This document shows, piece after piece, positions 16,401-25,607 of a stretch of DNA of 64,000 nt (within the stretch, counting starts at the first letter, position 1; every line of letters starts with the position of its first letter). Both the position numbers and the translations under genes were made by a program. Below the pieces are notes generated by a model. It did not search any database and was not told the DNA's origin. It worked only from the letters and a program-made list of their open reading frames with translations. This stretch comes from CAYVUM01 sp964454795 (GTDB taxonomy: Bacteria > Pseudomonadota > Alphaproteobacteria > Rhodospirillales > Defluviicoccaceae), in the NCBI GenBank assembly GCA_964454795.1, contig CAYVUM010000002.1, positions 4,134 through 68,133 of the forward strand, written 5' to 3'.

Positions 16401-19400
16401 TCATGGATGAGCCTCCGGAGCCTGCTCCGCAGGCTGCCGCGCCGGCGCGCTGCGGCGCTCGCCCTTGATCCTCTCACGCAGCCACTGGAAGACGACATAA
16501 AGTACCGGGATCAGGAAGATCCCGAACAGCGAGGCGAACAGCATGCCGCCGAACACGGCGGTGCCGACCCCGCGCTGGCTGGCAGCACCGGCGCCCACGG
16601 CGGTGATCAGCGGCACCAGCCCGAGGATGAACGCGAAACTGGTCATCATCACCGCGCGGAACCGCATCCGGGCGCCGAGGGCCGCCGCGTCCTCAATGCC
16701 CATCCCCTCCTCCCGCCGCTCCTTGGCAAACTCGACGATGAGGATGGCATTCTTGGCCGCGAGCGCGATCAGCACCACCAGGCCGATCTGGGCGTAGAGG
16801 TTGTTGTCGAGACCGGCGACCCACAGCGCCACCATCGCCCCCAGCACGCCGACGGAAATCGACAGCATCACCGGCACCGGGATCGTAAAGCTCTCGTACT
16901 GGGCAACGAGGAACAGGAACGCGAACAGCACGGCGAGGCCGAGGATGATCCCCACCTGGCCGGCCGCCTGCTTTTCCTGAAGGGCGGTCGAGGTCCACTC
17001 GTAGGCGAATCCGGGCGGCAGCACCCGCGCCGAGACCGCTTCCATCACCTCAAGCGCCCGGCCGGTGCTGACCCCCGGAGCGGGACTGCCGTTGATCGTG
17101 ACGCTGCGATAGTTGTTGTAGCGGATCAGGGTCTGCGGGGCGAGGAACAGCCGGGTCTCGGCAATCGCCTGCAGCGGCACCATTTGGCCGTCGCGGTTGC
17201 GGACGTAGATGCGGTTGATGTCGTCGACAGAGTTCCGGTCGGCCGCCTCGCCCTGGATGATCACCTGCCAGACGCGGCCGAACTTGTTGAAGTCGTTAAC
17301 GTAGAACCCGCCGAGGGTGGCCTGCAGGGCCTGGAACACATCGCTGATCGCCACCCCCAGTGTCTGCGCCTTTTCCCGGTCGAGATCGAGGAACAACTGC
17401 GGGGTGTTGGCAGCGAACGTGCTGAACACGCCCTGAAGCTCCGGCTGCTGGTTGGCCTCGAAGACCAGGGCACGCATCACTTCGGCGAGCTCTTCGGGAC
17501 TGGCGCCGGTCAGTGATTCAAGCTGGTATTCGAAACCGCCGGTGGTGCCGAGACCGACGATCGGCGGCAGATTGAATGGAAACACGTTGGCCTGGGGAAT
17601 CGCGTAAAGCTGGCCGGCCAGCCGGTCAATAATCTGCTCCACATGAAGACCCGGCGTCTCTGTCCGTTCCGAGAACGGCTTGAGGGTGACCACGAAGAAA
17701 GCCGCGTTGGATTGGTTGACGCCGTCAAGGATGTTGTAGCCGATCACCGAGAGGAAACTCTCCACACCGTCCGCTTCGTCGAGCAGCTGTTCGATGTCCT
17801 CCACGACCGCCTTCGTGCGGTTGACCGATGAGCCCTCGGGCAACTGCGCGGCCACAAAGAACGCCCCCTGGTCCTCGGACGGCAGGAATCCGGTCGGGGT
17901 CTTCTCGAACAGCCAGCCGGCAGCCAGGATCACCGCGAGCAGCGCGACCACGCCGAGCAGGGCCATCCGCACGAGCCGCGTCACCACCCAGGCGTAACCG
18001 TCGCGGGCCTTGTCGATGCCGCGCAGCACCGGCCGGACCAGGGCCGGCGGCCGCGTCCCGCGCTTCATCACGATTGCCGCCAGCGCCGGGCTGAGGCTCA
18101 AGGCGTTGATCGAGGAGATCACCACGGCCACCGAGATCGCCACTGCGAACTGCTGGAACATCTGCCCGGTGATCCCGGGGATGAAGCCGACCGGCACGAA
18201 CACCGCGAGCAGCACCAGGGTGGTGGCGATGATCGGGCCGGTGATCTGGCCCATCGCCGTGCGCACCGCCTCGCGCGCCTCCAGCCCCTCCTCGTCCATC
18301 AGCCGCTCGGTGTTCTCGACGACGATGATTGCGTCGTCGACGACGATGCCGATCGCCAGAACCAGCGCAAACAGCGACACCGTATTGGCGGTGAAGCCAA
18401 GCAGCAGCATCACAGCCACGGTGCCAACCAGGGAAACCGGCACCGCGATGAGCGGGATCAGGGTGACCCGAAGCTGGCCGAGAAACAGGAAGATCACCAG
18501 GATCACCAGGGCGAACGCTTCGATCAGGGTTTGGACGACCGAATTGATCGTTTCCTTGACGAAGACCGTGGTGTCGTAGGTGATGTTGTAGTCGATGTCG
18601 TCCGGAAAGCGAGTTTTCAGCTCCTCCATCCGCGCGACCACGGCGTCGGCGGTGGCGATGGCGTTGCTGCCGGGTGCCTGGTAGATGCCGAGCGCGGCCG
18701 TGGGATCGCCGTTCAACCGGGCGACCGAGTCTGACGTGCGCGCGCCCAGTTCCACACGGCCGACGTCCCTGATGCGCAGGACGGATCCGTCCGGGTTGGC
18801 GCGAAGGATGATGTTCTCGAACTCCGCCACATCGGTCAGCCGGCCTTTGGTCTGCAGCGAGAGCTGAAACTGCTGATCATCGCCGATCGGCTGAGCGCCG
18901 ATCCGCCCGACCGCCGCCTGAATGTTCTGCCCCCGGATCGCGGCGATGATGTCGTTGGCGGAGAGTTCCAGCGCCGCAAGGCGGTCCGAGGACAGCCACA
19001 CCCGCATACTGTAGTCGAGCGGGCCGAAGAGTGTCGCATCGCCGACCCCGCCGATCCGCGCCAGCTCGTCGCGGATGTTGATGGTGGCGTAGTTGCTGAG
19101 GAAAAGATTGTCGTAGGTGCCGTTCGGCGAATAGATGTTAACAACCTGCAGCAGCGCCGATGACTGCTTGCGGGTAATCACCCCCTGGCGCTTGACATCT
19201 TCGGGTAGTTGGGCTGTGGCCTGTGCGACCCGGTTCTGGACGTTGACGGCATTGATGTCGGGATCGGAGCCGACCTCGAAGGTCACGGTGAGGGAATAGC
19301 TGCCGTCGTTGCCACTCACCGATTTCATATAGATCATGTTGTCCACCCCAGTGACCTTGGACTCGATCACTTGGGCGATGCTCTCTTCAACCACACCGGC

Positions 19401-19562
19401 ACTGGCACCGGGATAAGAGGTAGTGACCCGCACCTGCGGCGGGACGATGTCGGGAAACTGGGCGGTCGGAATGACCAGGATCCCGATGACGCCGGCAATG
19501 GTGATAACGAGAGAGATGACGATCGCCAGCCGCGGGCGGTCGATGAAGACCCCGGAGATCAC
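16401..19562 (-). CDS. RND efflux pump, inner-membrane transporter (HAE1/AcrB type)
   Basis: 1053 residues, the usual size of AcrB/MexB proteins. Twelve membrane helices are expected, with the two large periplasmic loops between TM1-2 and TM7-8. The proton-relay pair is present in TM4, IGIVVDDAIIVVENTERL, and the N terminus (FIDRPRLAIVISLVITIAG) and GYNILDGVNQSNAAFFVV loop match the hydrophobe/amphiphile exporter family. It exports drugs, bile-like compounds or dyes with proton antiport in a tripartite complex. The GTG start at 19562 overlaps the stop of the adaptor gene (GTGA), so the two are coupled. No outer-membrane channel gene is adjacent, so a shared TolC is likely. Confidence 0.93.
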   Translation of the reverse strand: MISGVFIDRPRLAIVISLVITIAGVIGILVIPTAQFPDIVPPQVRVTTSYPGASAGVVEESIAQVIESKVTGVDNMIYMKSVSGNDGSYSLTVTFEVGSDPDINAVNVQNRVAQATAQLPEDVKRQGVITRKQSSALLQVVNIYSPNGTYDNLFLSNYATINIRDELARIGGVGDATLFGPLDYSMRVWLSSDRLAALELSANDIIAAIRGQNIQAAVGRIGAQPIGDDQQFQLSLQTKGRLTDVAEFENIILRANPDGSVLRIRDVGRVELGARTSDSVARLNGDPTAALGIYQAPGSNAIATADAVVARMEELKTRFPDDIDYNITYDTTVFVKETINSVVQTLIEAFALVILVIFLFLGQLRVTLIPLIAVPVSLVGTVAVMLLLGFTANTVSLFALVLAIGIVVDDAIIVVENTERLMDEEGLEAREAVRTAMGQITGPIIATTLVLLAVFVPVGFIPGITGQMFQQFAVAISVAVVISSINALSLSPALAAIVMKRGTRPPALVRPVLRGIDKARDGYAWVVTRLVRMALLGVVALLAVILAAGWLFEKTPTGFLPSEDQGAFFVAAQLPEGSSVNRTKAVVEDIEQLLDEADGVESFLSVIGYNILDGVNQSNAAFFVVTLKPFSERTETPGLHVEQIIDRLAGQLYAIPQANVFPFNLPPIVGLGTTGGFEYQLESLTGASPEELAEVMRALVFEANQQPELQGVFSTFAANTPQLFLDLDREKAQTLGVAISDVFQALQATLGGFYVNDFNKFGRVWQVIIQGEAADRNSVDDINRIYVRNRDGQMVPLQAIAETRLFLAPQTLIRYNNYRSVTINGSPAPGVSTGRALEVMEAVSARVLPPGFAYEWTSTALQEKQAAGQVGIILGLAVLFAFLFLVAQYESFTIPVPVMLSISVGVLGAMVALWVAGLDNNLYAQIGLVVLIALAAKNAILIVEFAKERREEGMGIEDAAALGARMRFRAVMMTSFAFILGLVPLITAVGAGAASQRGVGTAVFGGMLFASLFGIFLIPVLYVVFQWLRERIKGERRSAPARQPAEQAPEAHP

Positions 19563-20809
19563 TCTGCGCCACCCTCGGCGCCACCCGCCTCCGGCGCCGC
19601 CTGTTGGTCGTCGGCGACAGTGGCGGCGTCCGTCTCGGGAGCGGCGTCCGTCTCGGGAGCGGCGTCCGGGCCCGGCTGGACCTCCTGACCGGGGCGAACC
19701 TTCTGGAGGCCCTGGACGATCACCGACTCGCCTTCATTCAGGCCCTGCTTGATTTCCGTCTCGCCCGTCCGCTCGACGCCGGTGGTGACCCGCCTGACCT
19801 GCACGGTGTTGTTCTCGTCCACGACCAGAACGAAGCGGCCGCTCTGGTCGGTCTGAAGGGCGCTCTGCGGCACGAACAGGGCCATCGACGGCTCTTCGCG
19901 CTCAATGAAGACCGGACTGACCTGGCCGTCGATCAGCAACCCATCGGGATTCGGAAAGACAGCGCGGACCAGGAGCGTGTCGGTGGTGCGATTAATCGAA
20001 ATGTCGGCAAAGTCGATCTTGCCCGGGTGTTCGTAGGTGGTGCCATCGGCGAGCCGGAGACGAACCACGAAACCGGCTTGATTTTCTCTCTGTTCCGCAG
20101 TCTGTTCTGCGGTGAGCTTCTGATAACTCAGAATTTGCAGACGGCTGATCGGGAAGGTCACGTAGATCGGGTCCTCACTGACGATCGTCGCCAGCACTCC
20201 GCTGTCCGGTCCGACAAGGTTGCCCACCGAATACTGCTCCGCGCCGATCGTGCCGTCGATCGGCGCGGTAATGTCAGTGTAATCGAGGTTGATCTCCGCT
20301 ATCTGAACGTCGGCGGCCGCGGCCATGATCTGGGCTTCGGCCATTTCCTCAGCGGCGATGGCTTCATCGAGCTGCTGACGGCTGACCGCCCCCGATTTCA
20401 CCGCCTGCTCATTCCGGGCGCGGAAGGCCTTGGCTTCGGCGAAGCGGGCTTTGGCCTGTGCGAGAGCCGCCTCGGCGGCATTGACCGCCGCTTCGAACGG
20501 GGCTTTCTCGATCACAAACAGGAGTTCACCGTCGCGCACCGGCGTGCCTTCGGTGAACAGCCGCTTTTCGAGAAATCCGGTGACGCGGGCGCGCAGCTCC
20601 ACCCGGTCAACGGCCTCGACCCGGCCGATGAACTGAGTGGATGCGGTCAGCTCCTTTTCGACAACCGGAGTGACCATGACCGAGGGCGGCGGCGGCGCCG
20701 GCGCCTGATCGTCGCCAGGCTGCTGATCGCAGGCGGACGCGACAAGCCCGACCACAACCAGAATGGCGAGCGGACGCACACCAGCGCGGAGCCACGGAAA
20801 TCTGTCCAA
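19559..20809 (-). CDS. RND efflux periplasmic adaptor (membrane fusion protein), lipoprotein
   Basis: The chosen start is TTG at 20809, which has AGGA 8 bases upstream and gives 416 residues with a short n-region before the signal sequence. In-frame GTG at 20875 (438 residues) and GTG at 20779 are alternatives. The signal ends in a lipobox V-A-S-A-C, so the adaptor is lipid-anchored in the periplasm. Then come the hairpin and lipoyl half-motifs (IGRVEAVDRVELRARVTGF, DYTDITAPIDGTIG) and a beta-barrel and membrane-proximal part. The C terminus is acidic, with a tandem 18 bp repeat encoding APETDA twice. It bridges the transporter and outer-membrane channel. It is first in an operon with the downstream transporter. 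Confidence 0.9.
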   Translation of the reverse strand: MDRFPWLRAGVRPLAILVVVGLVASACDQQPGDDQAPAPPPPSVMVTPVVEKELTASTQFIGRVEAVDRVELRARVTGFLEKRLFTEGTPVRDGELLFVIEKAPFEAAVNAAEAALAQAKARFAEAKAFRARNEQAVKSGAVSRQQLDEAIAAEEMAEAQIMAAAADVQIAEINLDYTDITAPIDGTIGAEQYSVGNLVGPDSGVLATIVSEDPIYVTFPISRLQILSYQKLTAEQTAEQRENQAGFVVRLRLADGTTYEHPGKIDFADISINRTTDTLLVRAVFPNPDGLLIDGQVSPVFIEREEPSMALFVPQSALQTDQSGRFVLVVDENNTVQVRRVTTGVERTGETEIKQGLNEGESVIVQGLQKVRPGQEVQPGPDAAPETDAAPETDAATVADDQQAAPEAGGAEGGAE

Positions 20810-20928
20810 GGGATGGGTCCTGCGGTGAAGTTGCGGCAGCGACCTGCGCCAGCGGGGAACCGGATCGCCGGTCACCCCCGGTTATGCCACCTGTAAGCGT
20901 TGCAGAAAAGGCAAATACGCGCGCCGGG

Positions 20929-21612
20929 TCAGGAGGCCGCCGGGCTGCGGGCCCGGACGCGGTGGCGGAACCGCCCCACCACCCGCCAGCCGAGCAGGAT
21001 GCTGAGAATGCCGGCGTAGATGGCCGGCTCGCGCAGGTCGGCCTTGACCATCATCAAGAAGTGAATCACGGAGAGGATCGCCGCCGGATAGACCAGACGG
21101 TGCAGGGCCTGCCAGCGGCCGGCGCCGAGCCGCTTGATCCATCCCTTGGTCGAGGTCACCGCCAGGGGCAAAAGCAAAAGGAACGACAGCATCCCCACGG
21201 TGATGTAGGTGCGTTTCAGAACGTCGGACCAGATGTGCGACCAAGCAAAGAACTGATCGAGGCCCATGTAGCTGAGCAGATGCAGCGAGACGTAGAAGAA
21301 CGCAAACAGTCCGAGCATCCGCCGGAACTGCAACAGCGTTTTGAGGCCGGTAAGCGCCGCGGCCGGGGTGACCGCCAGAGCGATCAGCAGAAGCCGCAGC
21401 GCCCAGTCGCCGAGCGCCCGGGTCACCGCCTCGATGGGATTGGCTCCCAGCGCCCCGGCGCTGGCCTGCCAGGCCAGCCACGCCAGCGGCAGCAGGCAGG
21501 CGATGAACACCGCCGGCTTGGCGAGGTAGCGAATCCAGGCCTGCTTCGCACTCCGTCGCCGGGTCCGCGCCGGCGCACCTGCAGACGGCGTGCTGGCGAA
21601 CGCTAGTACCAC
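20929..21612 (-). CDS. msrQ: MsrQ, haem-binding membrane subunit of the MsrPQ repair system
   Basis: 227 residues with about six membrane helices and a ferric-reductase-like layout. Candidate haem-ligating His residues are in FYVSLHLLSY, RWQALHRLVY and SVIHFLMM. MsrQ passes electrons from the quinone pool or flavin reductase to MsrP for reduction of methionine sulfoxide in periplasmic proteins. Its start overlaps the end of msrP by 10 bases, the standard msrP-msrQ operon order. Confidence 0.92.
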   Translation of the reverse strand: MVLAFASTPSAGAPARTRRRSAKQAWIRYLAKPAVFIACLLPLAWLAWQASAGALGANPIEAVTRALGDWALRLLLIALAVTPAAALTGLKTLLQFRRMLGLFAFFYVSLHLLSYMGLDQFFAWSHIWSDVLKRTYITVGMLSFLLLLPLAVTSTKGWIKRLGAGRWQALHRLVYPAAILSVIHFLMMVKADLREPAIYAGILSILLGWRVVGRFRHRVRARSPAAS

Positions 21613-22568
21613 CGGCTTAAGTCCATTCCGGTGTAAAGCCCCGCCACCTCGTCAGCATAGCCATTGAAAGGCAGGGTATCACGGCGGAAGAACTCGCCGA
21701 TCCGCCGCTCCCGCGCCTGGCTCCATCGAGGATGGTCCACCTCCGGATTGACGTTGGCGTAGAAGCCGTACTCTTGCGGTGCCGACCTGTTCCAGGCGGT
21801 GGGTGGCATCTCTTCCGTAAAGCGCATCCGGACAATCGACTTGATGCTCTTGAAACCGTACTTCCAGGGCACCGCCAGCCGCACCGGGGCGCCGTTCTGG
21901 TTGGGCAGCACCTCCCCGTAAAGGCCGACCACGAACAGGCTCAGCGGGTGGACCGCCTCGTCGAGGCGCAGCCCCTCAACATAGGGCCAGTCGAGAATGC
22001 TGCGGCGCTGCCCGGGCATCTGCTCCGGATCATGGAGGGTTTCGAAGGCCACGAACTTCGCGCTGCCGGCGGGCTCGAACCGGTTGATGACGCTGGCCAG
22101 TGGCACGCCGACCCAGGGGATCACCATTGACCAGGCCTCGACGCAGCGCAGCCGGTAGATGCGCTCTTCCAGCGGAAAGCCGGTCAGCAGCGTCTCGATG
22201 TCGAGAACACCGGGTCTGGCACAGGCGCCGTCCACCTCGATCGTCCACGGTCGGGTCCGCAGCGTGTGGGCATAGCGGGCCGGATCCTGCTTGTCTGTAC
22301 CGAACTCGTAGAAATTGTTGTAACCGGTGACCGCGTCCCGGTCCGTCAGGTCTTCGTCGGTGCTGAACGCCCGGTTGAACGTTACCCCGTCGAGGGTGTT
22401 CGCCGGCTCCTCCGCCCGTGAGGGCGACATCAGCCCGGGTCCGCCGAGCAAAACACCGGCGCCGGCGACAGCCGCGGTGCGCAGAAATTGCCGGCGGGCT
22501 TCGAACACTGACCTGGGCGTGATCTCGGACGGCCTGGGGTCCGAAGGTCTGCCGATCCGGATCAGCAT
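21603..22568 (-). CDS. msrP: MsrP, molybdopterin methionine-sulfoxide reductase catalytic subunit
   Basis: 321 residues from the ATG at 22568, preferred because GGAGA lies 7-8 bases upstream and homologues start with MLIR...; an ATG at 22583 is 5 codons longer. A twin-arginine signal (EARRQFLRTAAVAGAG) directs folded export with cofactor. The sulfite-oxidase-like domain has RLRCVEAWSMVIPWVGVPL, with Cys as the molybdenum ligand, followed by LAVPWKYGFKSIKSI. The enzyme reduces free and protein-bound methionine sulfoxide in the periplasm after oxidative damage. Confidence 0.93.
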   Translation of the reverse strand: MLIRIGRPSDPRPSEITPRSVFEARRQFLRTAAVAGAGVLLGGPGLMSPSRAEEPANTLDGVTFNRAFSTDEDLTDRDAVTGYNNFYEFGTDKQDPARYAHTLRTRPWTIEVDGACARPGVLDIETLLTGFPLEERIYRLRCVEAWSMVIPWVGVPLASVINRFEPAGSAKFVAFETLHDPEQMPGQRRSILDWPYVEGLRLDEAVHPLSLFVVGLYGEVLPNQNGAPVRLAVPWKYGFKSIKSIVRMRFTEEMPPTAWNRSAPQEYGFYANVNPEVDHPRWSQARERRIGEFFRRDTLPFNGYADEVAGLYTGMDLSRWY

Positions 22569-22815
22569 GCGCACGGTCTCCATCGATAGCCAGATGACGA
22601 ATGGGCTGAGGCACCGCGATCACCGGACGCACTCAAGCGATCACCGGGCGCGCTTGACCGTTGAAATGGCGGCGATCCTCTCGCCCGTCGAATAAAAACC
22701 GTGTGAACACAGAGCGACCGGCGGATCGCCGCCGCCCTTTCTGGCCGGCCGTCGCTCCTGTAGAACTCCCGACAAACGCCCTCCGCCGCTCCCGTAACCC
22801 AGCGGGTCCTCCACC

Positions 22816-24171
22816 ATGTCCGCCGACAAATGGCTGCTCGTCTGGTTCCTGGCCCTCATCGTGATTGGTGCGATGATCCTGCTGCTGCCGGCGATGTCCC
22901 CCGGGGGCGGCCTTGCTCCGATCGACGCCCTGTTCACCGCTGCTTCGGCCGTCTCGGTGACCGGCCTGATGGTCATCGACATGGAACAGGATCTGACGCT
23001 TGCGGGCCGGGCCGTGGTTCTGGTCCTGATCCAGTGCGGCGGGCTTGGGATCGTCACCCTCGCCAGCGTGATGATCCTCTCGGCGCAGCGGCGACTGCCG
23101 CTGAACTATGAGGAAATGGTCGACTCGACGGTGGCGGCCGGCCGGTTCACCTCGGTCAGGGAGGTCGCCCGGGTGGTGCTGGCCATGACCCTGGCGATTG
23201 AGGCCGTAGCGGCGTTGCTGATGTTCGCGCTCTGGCCCAGCGACGGCCCCGCCGGCTTCGCCAGCTGGCCGGACAGGCTGTGGGCAGCCGTATTCCATTC
23301 CGTCTCGGCGTTCTGCAACGCCGGCATCACGCTGTTCTCCGAGAACCTGAGAGTGGTCCGCGAGGAGCCGGCGATCCAGTTGATCGTGAGTGTTCTTGTC
23401 ATCATCGGCGGCTTCGGCTTCATCAACCTCCAGGAACTGGTTCACCGCCTGCGCAACGGTGCATTCCGGTGGTCGCGGTTTTCGCTCCTCCTCAAGGCCA
23501 CGATCGTCCTCACCATCAGTCTCAATCTCGGCGGAGCCCTGGCGATCGGTCTTCTCGAAGCGGATGTTGCCTTCGCGGGCATGAATGCCGGGGAGCATAT
23601 TCTGGCGGCGCTGTTCCACGCCGTCTCGACCCGCACTGCCGGCTTCGAGACCGTGGCCATCAGCGGCTTCACAGCGGTCTCACTGATGCTGATGATGGCG
23701 CTGATGTTCGTGGGGGCGTCCAGCGGCAGCTGTGCCGGTGGCATCAAGCTCAGCACCCTGACCGTACTGTTTGCGGTGGTCCGCAGTTACCTGCGCCACG
23801 ACAGCGAGCCGGTGTTGTTCAACCGCCGGCTCACCAAGATCGACCAGCGCAAGGCCTTTGTGCTGATCGTCGCCTCGGTTCTGGTGTTCACGCTCGCCGT
23901 GCTGATCGTGTACCTCGTGGAGAATGAGCCCCAACCGCTGACCGAGTCCCGTGCCGAGCTGTTCCGGTTCGGCTTCGAGGTGATGTCGGCGATGGGCACG
24001 GTCGGGCTGTCCACCGGCATCACCGGGACATTGTCGCCGACCGGCAAGGCGATCATCATTGCGCTGATGATCGTCGGCCGGCTCGGGCCGCTTGCGGTGA
24101 TCGCCGCCTGGGCGCGGCGGCCAACCCCCCGGCCCTTCACCAACCCGGAAGAATCGATGCCGATCGGATGA
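22816..24171 (+). CDS. TrkH/KtrB-family potassium uptake channel subunit
   Basis: 451 residues with repeated M1-P-M2 units. Four filter-like loops can be seen: AVSVTGL, SAFCNAGI, STRTAGFE and SAMGTVGLS; each carries the single glycine typical of Trk/Ktr selectivity filters. It mediates K+ (possibly Na+-coupled) uptake across the inner membrane. It is followed 19 bases later by the cytoplasmic RCK gating subunit, so they form a Ktr/Trk system. The length is closer to KtrB than to the longer TrkH of enterobacteria. Confidence 0.9.
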   Translation: MSADKWLLVWFLALIVIGAMILLLPAMSPGGGLAPIDALFTAASAVSVTGLMVIDMEQDLTLAGRAVVLVLIQCGGLGIVTLASVMILSAQRRLPLNYEEMVDSTVAAGRFTSVREVARVVLAMTLAIEAVAALLMFALWPSDGPAGFASWPDRLWAAVFHSVSAFCNAGITLFSENLRVVREEPAIQLIVSVLVIIGGFGFINLQELVHRLRNGAFRWSRFSLLLKATIVLTISLNLGGALAIGLLEADVAFAGMNAGEHILAALFHAVSTRTAGFETVAISGFTAVSLMLMMALMFVGASSGSCAGGIKLSTLTVLFAVVRSYLRHDSEPVLFNRRLTKIDQRKAFVLIVASVLVFTLAVLIVYLVENEPQPLTESRAELFRFGFEVMSAMGTVGLSTGITGTLSPTGKAIIIALMIVGRLGPLAVIAAWARRPTPRPFTNPEESMPIG

Positions 24172-24190
24172 TTCCTGAAAGAGGCGCCTG

Positions 24191-24850
24191 ATGAGCAAAC
24201 GCATCGTGGTGCTGGGGGTCAGCACCTTCGCCAACTTTCTGCTGCGCTTTCTCCACGCCAGCGGCCGCGCCGAGACGATCGCCGTGGACCGCGACGAGGA
24301 CCGGATCAACGCGATCACCGAGGTCGTCGACCGGCCGGTGATCGGCAACATCCGCAATCGCGAACTGCTCACCGAAATCGGCGTGGCCAGCGCCGACATG
24401 GTCGTGGTGTCCCTTGGCGATATCGAAGGCAGCCTCGTGACCGTTCTCTATCTGCGCGATCTCGGAGTCGAACACATCGTGGCCAAGGCCCTTAACAGCG
24501 AGCATGAGCATATCCTTCGGCTGCTGGGGGTCGAGACCATCGTGTTTCCAGAACGGGGAATGGCCGAGCAGGTGGCTTACCGCCTCGTCTTTCCGGACGT
24601 CACGGACTCGATGAGCCTCCAGGGCGGGGAACGCATCATCGAAACCGTCGCGACCCCCGAACTCATCGGCACGGAACTGCACCGGCAGAAGATTTATGCC
24701 GATTTCGGGGTCTTGCTGGTGCTGGTCGTCGACAGTGACGGCGCGCCGCAGGTCGGGATGGCGGAGACCCACGAAGTGGCCGGCGGTGACCGCCTGATCT
24801 TCTATGGCACCGACGAGGCCCTGGACGCGTTCCGCAAGAGCCTCGACTGA
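24191..24850 (+). CDS. KtrA/TrkA-like cytoplasmic RCK gating subunit
   Basis: 219 residues, KtrA size: RCK-N domain (1-~125) and RCK-C/TrkA-C (~140-219, ELIGTELHRQKIYADFGVLLVLV). It would form a ring gating the adjacent channel. The nucleotide-binding Rossmann loop, normally G-x-G-R-F-G, reads VLGVSTFANFL here, so two of the three glycines are missing, although the acidic residue after beta-2 (AVDRDEDR) is kept. Nucleotide preference may therefore differ from NADH- or ATP-regulated KtrA. RBS GAGGCG precedes the ATG. Confidence 0.87.
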   Translation: MSKRIVVLGVSTFANFLLRFLHASGRAETIAVDRDEDRINAITEVVDRPVIGNIRNRELLTEIGVASADMVVVSLGDIEGSLVTVLYLRDLGVEHIVAKALNSEHEHILRLLGVETIVFPERGMAEQVAYRLVFPDVTDSMSLQGGERIIETVATPELIGTELHRQKIYADFGVLLVLVVDSDGAPQVGMAETHEVAGGDRLIFYGTDEALDAFRKSLD

Positions 24851-24938
24851 CCCGCCTCACTCCGCTTCGCGTCGCCGGCCGTCCGTGGCCCTGTTTTGGG
24901 GCGTTTGCGGCACGTTTGGATCGATGTAAGGAAGGGCC

Positions 24939-25607
24939 ATGCGGACCCTGCTCCACGTCCTTCTCTCGCCAGCCTGTCGCGTTGTCCGGATCGCACTTGC
25001 GGAGAAACGGATCGCTTTCACGCTGGCAGAGGAACCGGTCTGGGAACGGCGCCCGGCGTTTCTCGCGCTCAATCCGGCCGGCGAGGTTCCGGTGCTGATC
25101 TCCGACGACGCGCCGCCTCTGGCCGACACCCTGGCAATCTGTGAGTACCTGGAGGAGACCGTGCCGGAACCGCCACTCCACGGCGCCGATCCGGTCGAGC
25201 GGGCCGAGGTCCGCCGGCTGTTCGCCTGGTTCCACCTGAAATTCAGCGCCGAGGTGACCGAAAACCTTGTCGGCGAAAAACTGATGAAGCGCCGCGCCGG
25301 TGGCGGCCAACCTGATTCCCGGGCGATCCGCGCCGGCCATGCCAACATCCACGCCCACCTCGACTACATCGCCTACCTCACCGGCCGTCGCAACTGGCTG
25401 GCCGGAGAGCGTCTGACCTTCGCGGACCTCGCTGCCGCTGCCCATCTCAGCTGTGTTGATTACATCGGTGATGTGCCGTGGGACGAGCACGCCGATGCGA
25501 AGGACTGGTACGCGCGCATCAAGTCCCGGCCGAGCATCCGGCCCTTACTGACCGAGTCCCTCCCGGGGCTGCCGCCGACGCCAAGCTATGCCGACCTGGA
25601 CTTCTGA
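24939..25607 (+). CDS. Glutathione S-transferase family protein
   Basis: 222 residues. The N-terminal thioredoxin-like domain has SPACRVVRIALAEKRI with Ser/Cys near the usual catalytic position and the cis-Pro in NPAGEVPVL, followed by the glutathione-binding ADTLAICEYLEE. The C-terminal all-helical domain includes LTFADLAAAAHL, the conserved N-capping box region. It is probably a cytosolic GST that conjugates or reduces electrophiles; substrate unknown. Its last 20 bases overlap the start of the next gene. Confidence 0.88.
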   Translation: MRTLLHVLLSPACRVVRIALAEKRIAFTLAEEPVWERRPAFLALNPAGEVPVLISDDAPPLADTLAICEYLEETVPEPPLHGADPVERAEVRRLFAWFHLKFSAEVTENLVGEKLMKRRAGGGQPDSRAIRAGHANIHAHLDYIAYLTGRRNWLAGERLTFADLAAAAHLSCVDYIGDVPWDEHADAKDWYARIKSRPSIRPLLTESLPGLPPTPSYADLDF

